In this document: positions 62,654 through 64,000 of the stretch, one piece after another
Layout: every line of letters starts with the position of its first letter
Position numbering within the stretch: the stretch's first letter is position 1
From: Opitutus sp. GAS368
GTDB lineage: Bacteria > Verrucomicrobiota > Verrucomicrobiia > Opitutales > Opitutaceae
Assembly (NCBI GenBank): GCA_945903465.1
Contig: CAMDOF010000015.1
Coordinates: 1-64,000, forward strand
Length of the DNA: 64,000 nucleotides
Direction: 5' to 3'
Notes under the pieces: model-generated
The model's database searches: none
Told to the model about the DNA's origin: nothing
Seen by the model: the letters and a program-made list of their open reading frames with translations, nothing else
Position numbers and translations under genes: made by a program

Positions 62654-64000
62654 TCAAGCTGGAGTCGGCGCGGTCGCCGGTCCGAGTTCGGGTGGTTCCG
62701 CCAGCGGAGTTTTCTCTGAGACCTTCCGGCGGCTCGCCGCGAGCTCATCCGACTTGATCAGGCTTGGAGCAATGGGAGAACGAATTTCGCCGAACTGAAG
62801 AATTTCCAGAACGTGCTTACCGTCGATGGTCTCATGCTCGAGGAGCGCCTCGGCCATTTTATCGAGGGCGGCGCGGCGCTCGGAAATTATCTGGGTCGCG
62901 CGCTTATACTGCTCGTCAATGATGCGGTGAATTTCCTCGTCAATGCGACGCGCCGTCGACTCGGAAACATTCTCATTACGGGTAATATCGCGTCCCAGAA
63001 ACACCGTGTCGTGGCTATCCCCAAAAGCAACGGGTCCGAGAGGGCTCATCCCCCAGTCGCACACCATATGGCGCGCAATTTTTGTAATCTGTTTGATGTC
63101 GCCGGCCGCGCCGCTGGAAATATCACCCAGCACCAATTCCTCGGCGATGCGTCCACCCAAACCCATCGCAATCTGACCTAACATCCGACGCTTGGCATGG
63201 GTGAGAATGTCTTTCTTGGGGATGAACATCGTACTACCGAGGCTGCGCCCCCGCGGGATGATGGTCACTTTGTGCACCGGCATATGGCCGTCATCGATTA
63301 CGGCCTGAACCAAGGCGTGGCCCGCCTCGTGATAGGCGGTCAGTTTCTTTTCCTCATCGTCCATCAAGCGGCGACGCTCGCGACCGAACTGGACTTTTTC
63401 GCGAGCATCATCGACATCCACCATCTCAACTTTTTTCTTACTCCGGCGCGCGGCGAGAAGGGCGGCTTCGTTGAGCAAGTTGGCCAATTCAGCACCGGAA
63501 AGACCTGGCGTGCCGCGCGCGATGACCTGCAAATCGACGTTTTCCGCCAAAGTCACTTTTTTGGCGTGAACCCGCAAGATTTGCTCGCGACCAATGAGGT
63601 CAGGCAAATCGACATAGATCTGCCGATCAAAGCGACCGGGGCGGAGCAAGGCGCTATCGAGAACATCGGGCCGATTGGTCGCCGCGATAATGATCACGCC
63701 CTCGTTGGTGTCGAATCCATCCATTTCAACCAACAGCGAATTGAGGGTCTGCTCCCGCTCGTCATTACCACCGCCGACGCCGGCGCCGCGCTGGCGACCG
63801 ACCGCATCGATTTCATCGATGAAGATCAAGCAAGGCGCACTCTTGCGCCCCTGTTCGAACATGTCACGGACACGACTGGCGCCGACGCCAACAAACATCT
63901 CCACAAAATCAGAGCCCGAAATGCTGAAGAAGGGAACTTCGGCTTCACCCGCGACCGCCTTGGCGAGAAGCGTCTTGCCGGTGCCCGGAGGCCCGACCAT
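62654..64000 (-). CDS. ftsH: ATP-dependent zinc metalloprotease FtsH, 5' end cut off
   Basis: The frame runs off the window edge, so only the last 448 residues are visible and the N-terminal membrane segments and part of the AAA start are missing. Seen are [15 protein letters not shown] (Walker A), [15 protein letters not shown] (Walker B), the arginine-finger [15 protein letters not shown], and the protease motif H224-E-A-G-H228 (partial numbering), with [13 protein letters not shown] near the third zinc ligand. It extracts and degrades membrane proteins. The C-terminus is a Pro-rich tail of about 30 residues. ugd follows on the same strand. Confidence 0.96.
   Translation of the reverse strand: MVGPPGTGKTLLAKAVAGEAEVPFFSISGSDFVEMFVGVGASRVRDMFEQGRKSAPCLIFIDEIDAVGRQRGAGVGGGNDEREQTLNSLLVEMDGFDTNEGVIIIAATNRPDVLDSALLRPGRFDRQIYVDLPDLIGREQILRVHAKKVTLAENVDLQVIARGTPGLSGAELANLLNEAALLAARRSKKKVEMVDVDDAREKVQFGRERRRLMDDEEKKLTAYHEAGHALVQAVIDDGHMPVHKVTIIPRGRSLGSTMFIPKKDILTHAKRRMLGQIAMGLGGRIAEELVLGDISSGAAGDIKQITKIARHMVCDWGMSPLGPVAFGDSHDTVFLGRDITRNENVSESTARRIDEEIHRIIDEQYKRATQIISERRAALDKMAEALLEHETIDGKHVLEILQFGEIRSPIAPSLIKSDELAASRRKVSEKTPLAEPPELGPATAPTPA

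Overview
The window looks like the chromosome of a GC-rich bacterium of the phylum Verrucomicrobiota, most probably an Opitutales/Opitutaceae relative. This rests on gene content: a Minf_1886-family protein, secreted sulfatases, a SASA-type esterase, a GH78-like/PmoA-like operon, Tat-exported enzymes and a eukaryotic-type (GSII) glutamine synthetase. I ran no database search, so genus-level placement is not possible. No tRNA, 5S/16S/23S rRNA or CRISPR array was seen. One structural RNA, the SRP RNA, is present.

Bases 1-6355 are a polysaccharide-desulfation region: the end of a LamG-domain protein, a sulfatase, a Tat-exported SASA esterase and a second sulfatase on the other strand. Bases 3600-9320 are accessory and repeat-rich. 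They hold tandem 198-bp and 87-bp repeats, dispersed repeats, an apparent MITE with 20-bp terminal inverted repeats and a 10-bp target duplication, a second inverted-repeat element, a hicAB-like toxin-antitoxin pair whose toxin end runs into a repeat, a tyrosine-recombinase N-terminal remnant and a broken IS110-family transposase.

Bases 10124-18736 carry secreted or catabolic enzymes: an M28 peptidase, a RidA-family protein, a tightly overlapping operon (GH78-like rhamnosidase, PmoA-like protein, Tat-exported class V aminotransferase), a TIM-barrel isomerase and a YmdB phosphodiesterase. Bases 18889-28279 hold ilvB, a three-gene envelope/signalling operon (O-antigen-ligase-like protein, FecR protein with a very repetitive tail, CHASE2-adenylate cyclase) and glnII with a candidate sigma-54 promoter.

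Bases 28518-33646 hold a minimal kinase-like protein next to a PP2C phosphatase, a GGCT-like protein, dnaX with an A10 slippery tract that should produce tau by a -1 shift, the SRP RNA gene, and an ECF sigma factor operon. Bases 34069-50455 are mainly housekeeping: leuA, two methyltransferases, a TolB-like propeller, Mrp, L33, a LolA-like protein, a UDP-DAG-hydrolase-like phosphoesterase, Nudix, DUF192, and a co-directional overlapping run (M24 peptidase, heptose kinase, gmhB, mutM, tlyA, nadK). Bases 50727-64000 hold an M16 peptidase, a Minf_1886 protein divergent from a Fur-like regulator, hisA, an M42 peptidase, the tig-clpP-clpX proteostasis operon, tsaB, a UDP-glucose dehydrogenase and ftsH, which is cut by the window end.

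Most notable: the dnaX frameshift architecture, the MITE with a visible target duplication, the repeat fusion at the end of the HicA-like gene, and the minimal kinase/PP2C pair. I found no clearly new defence or metabolic system.
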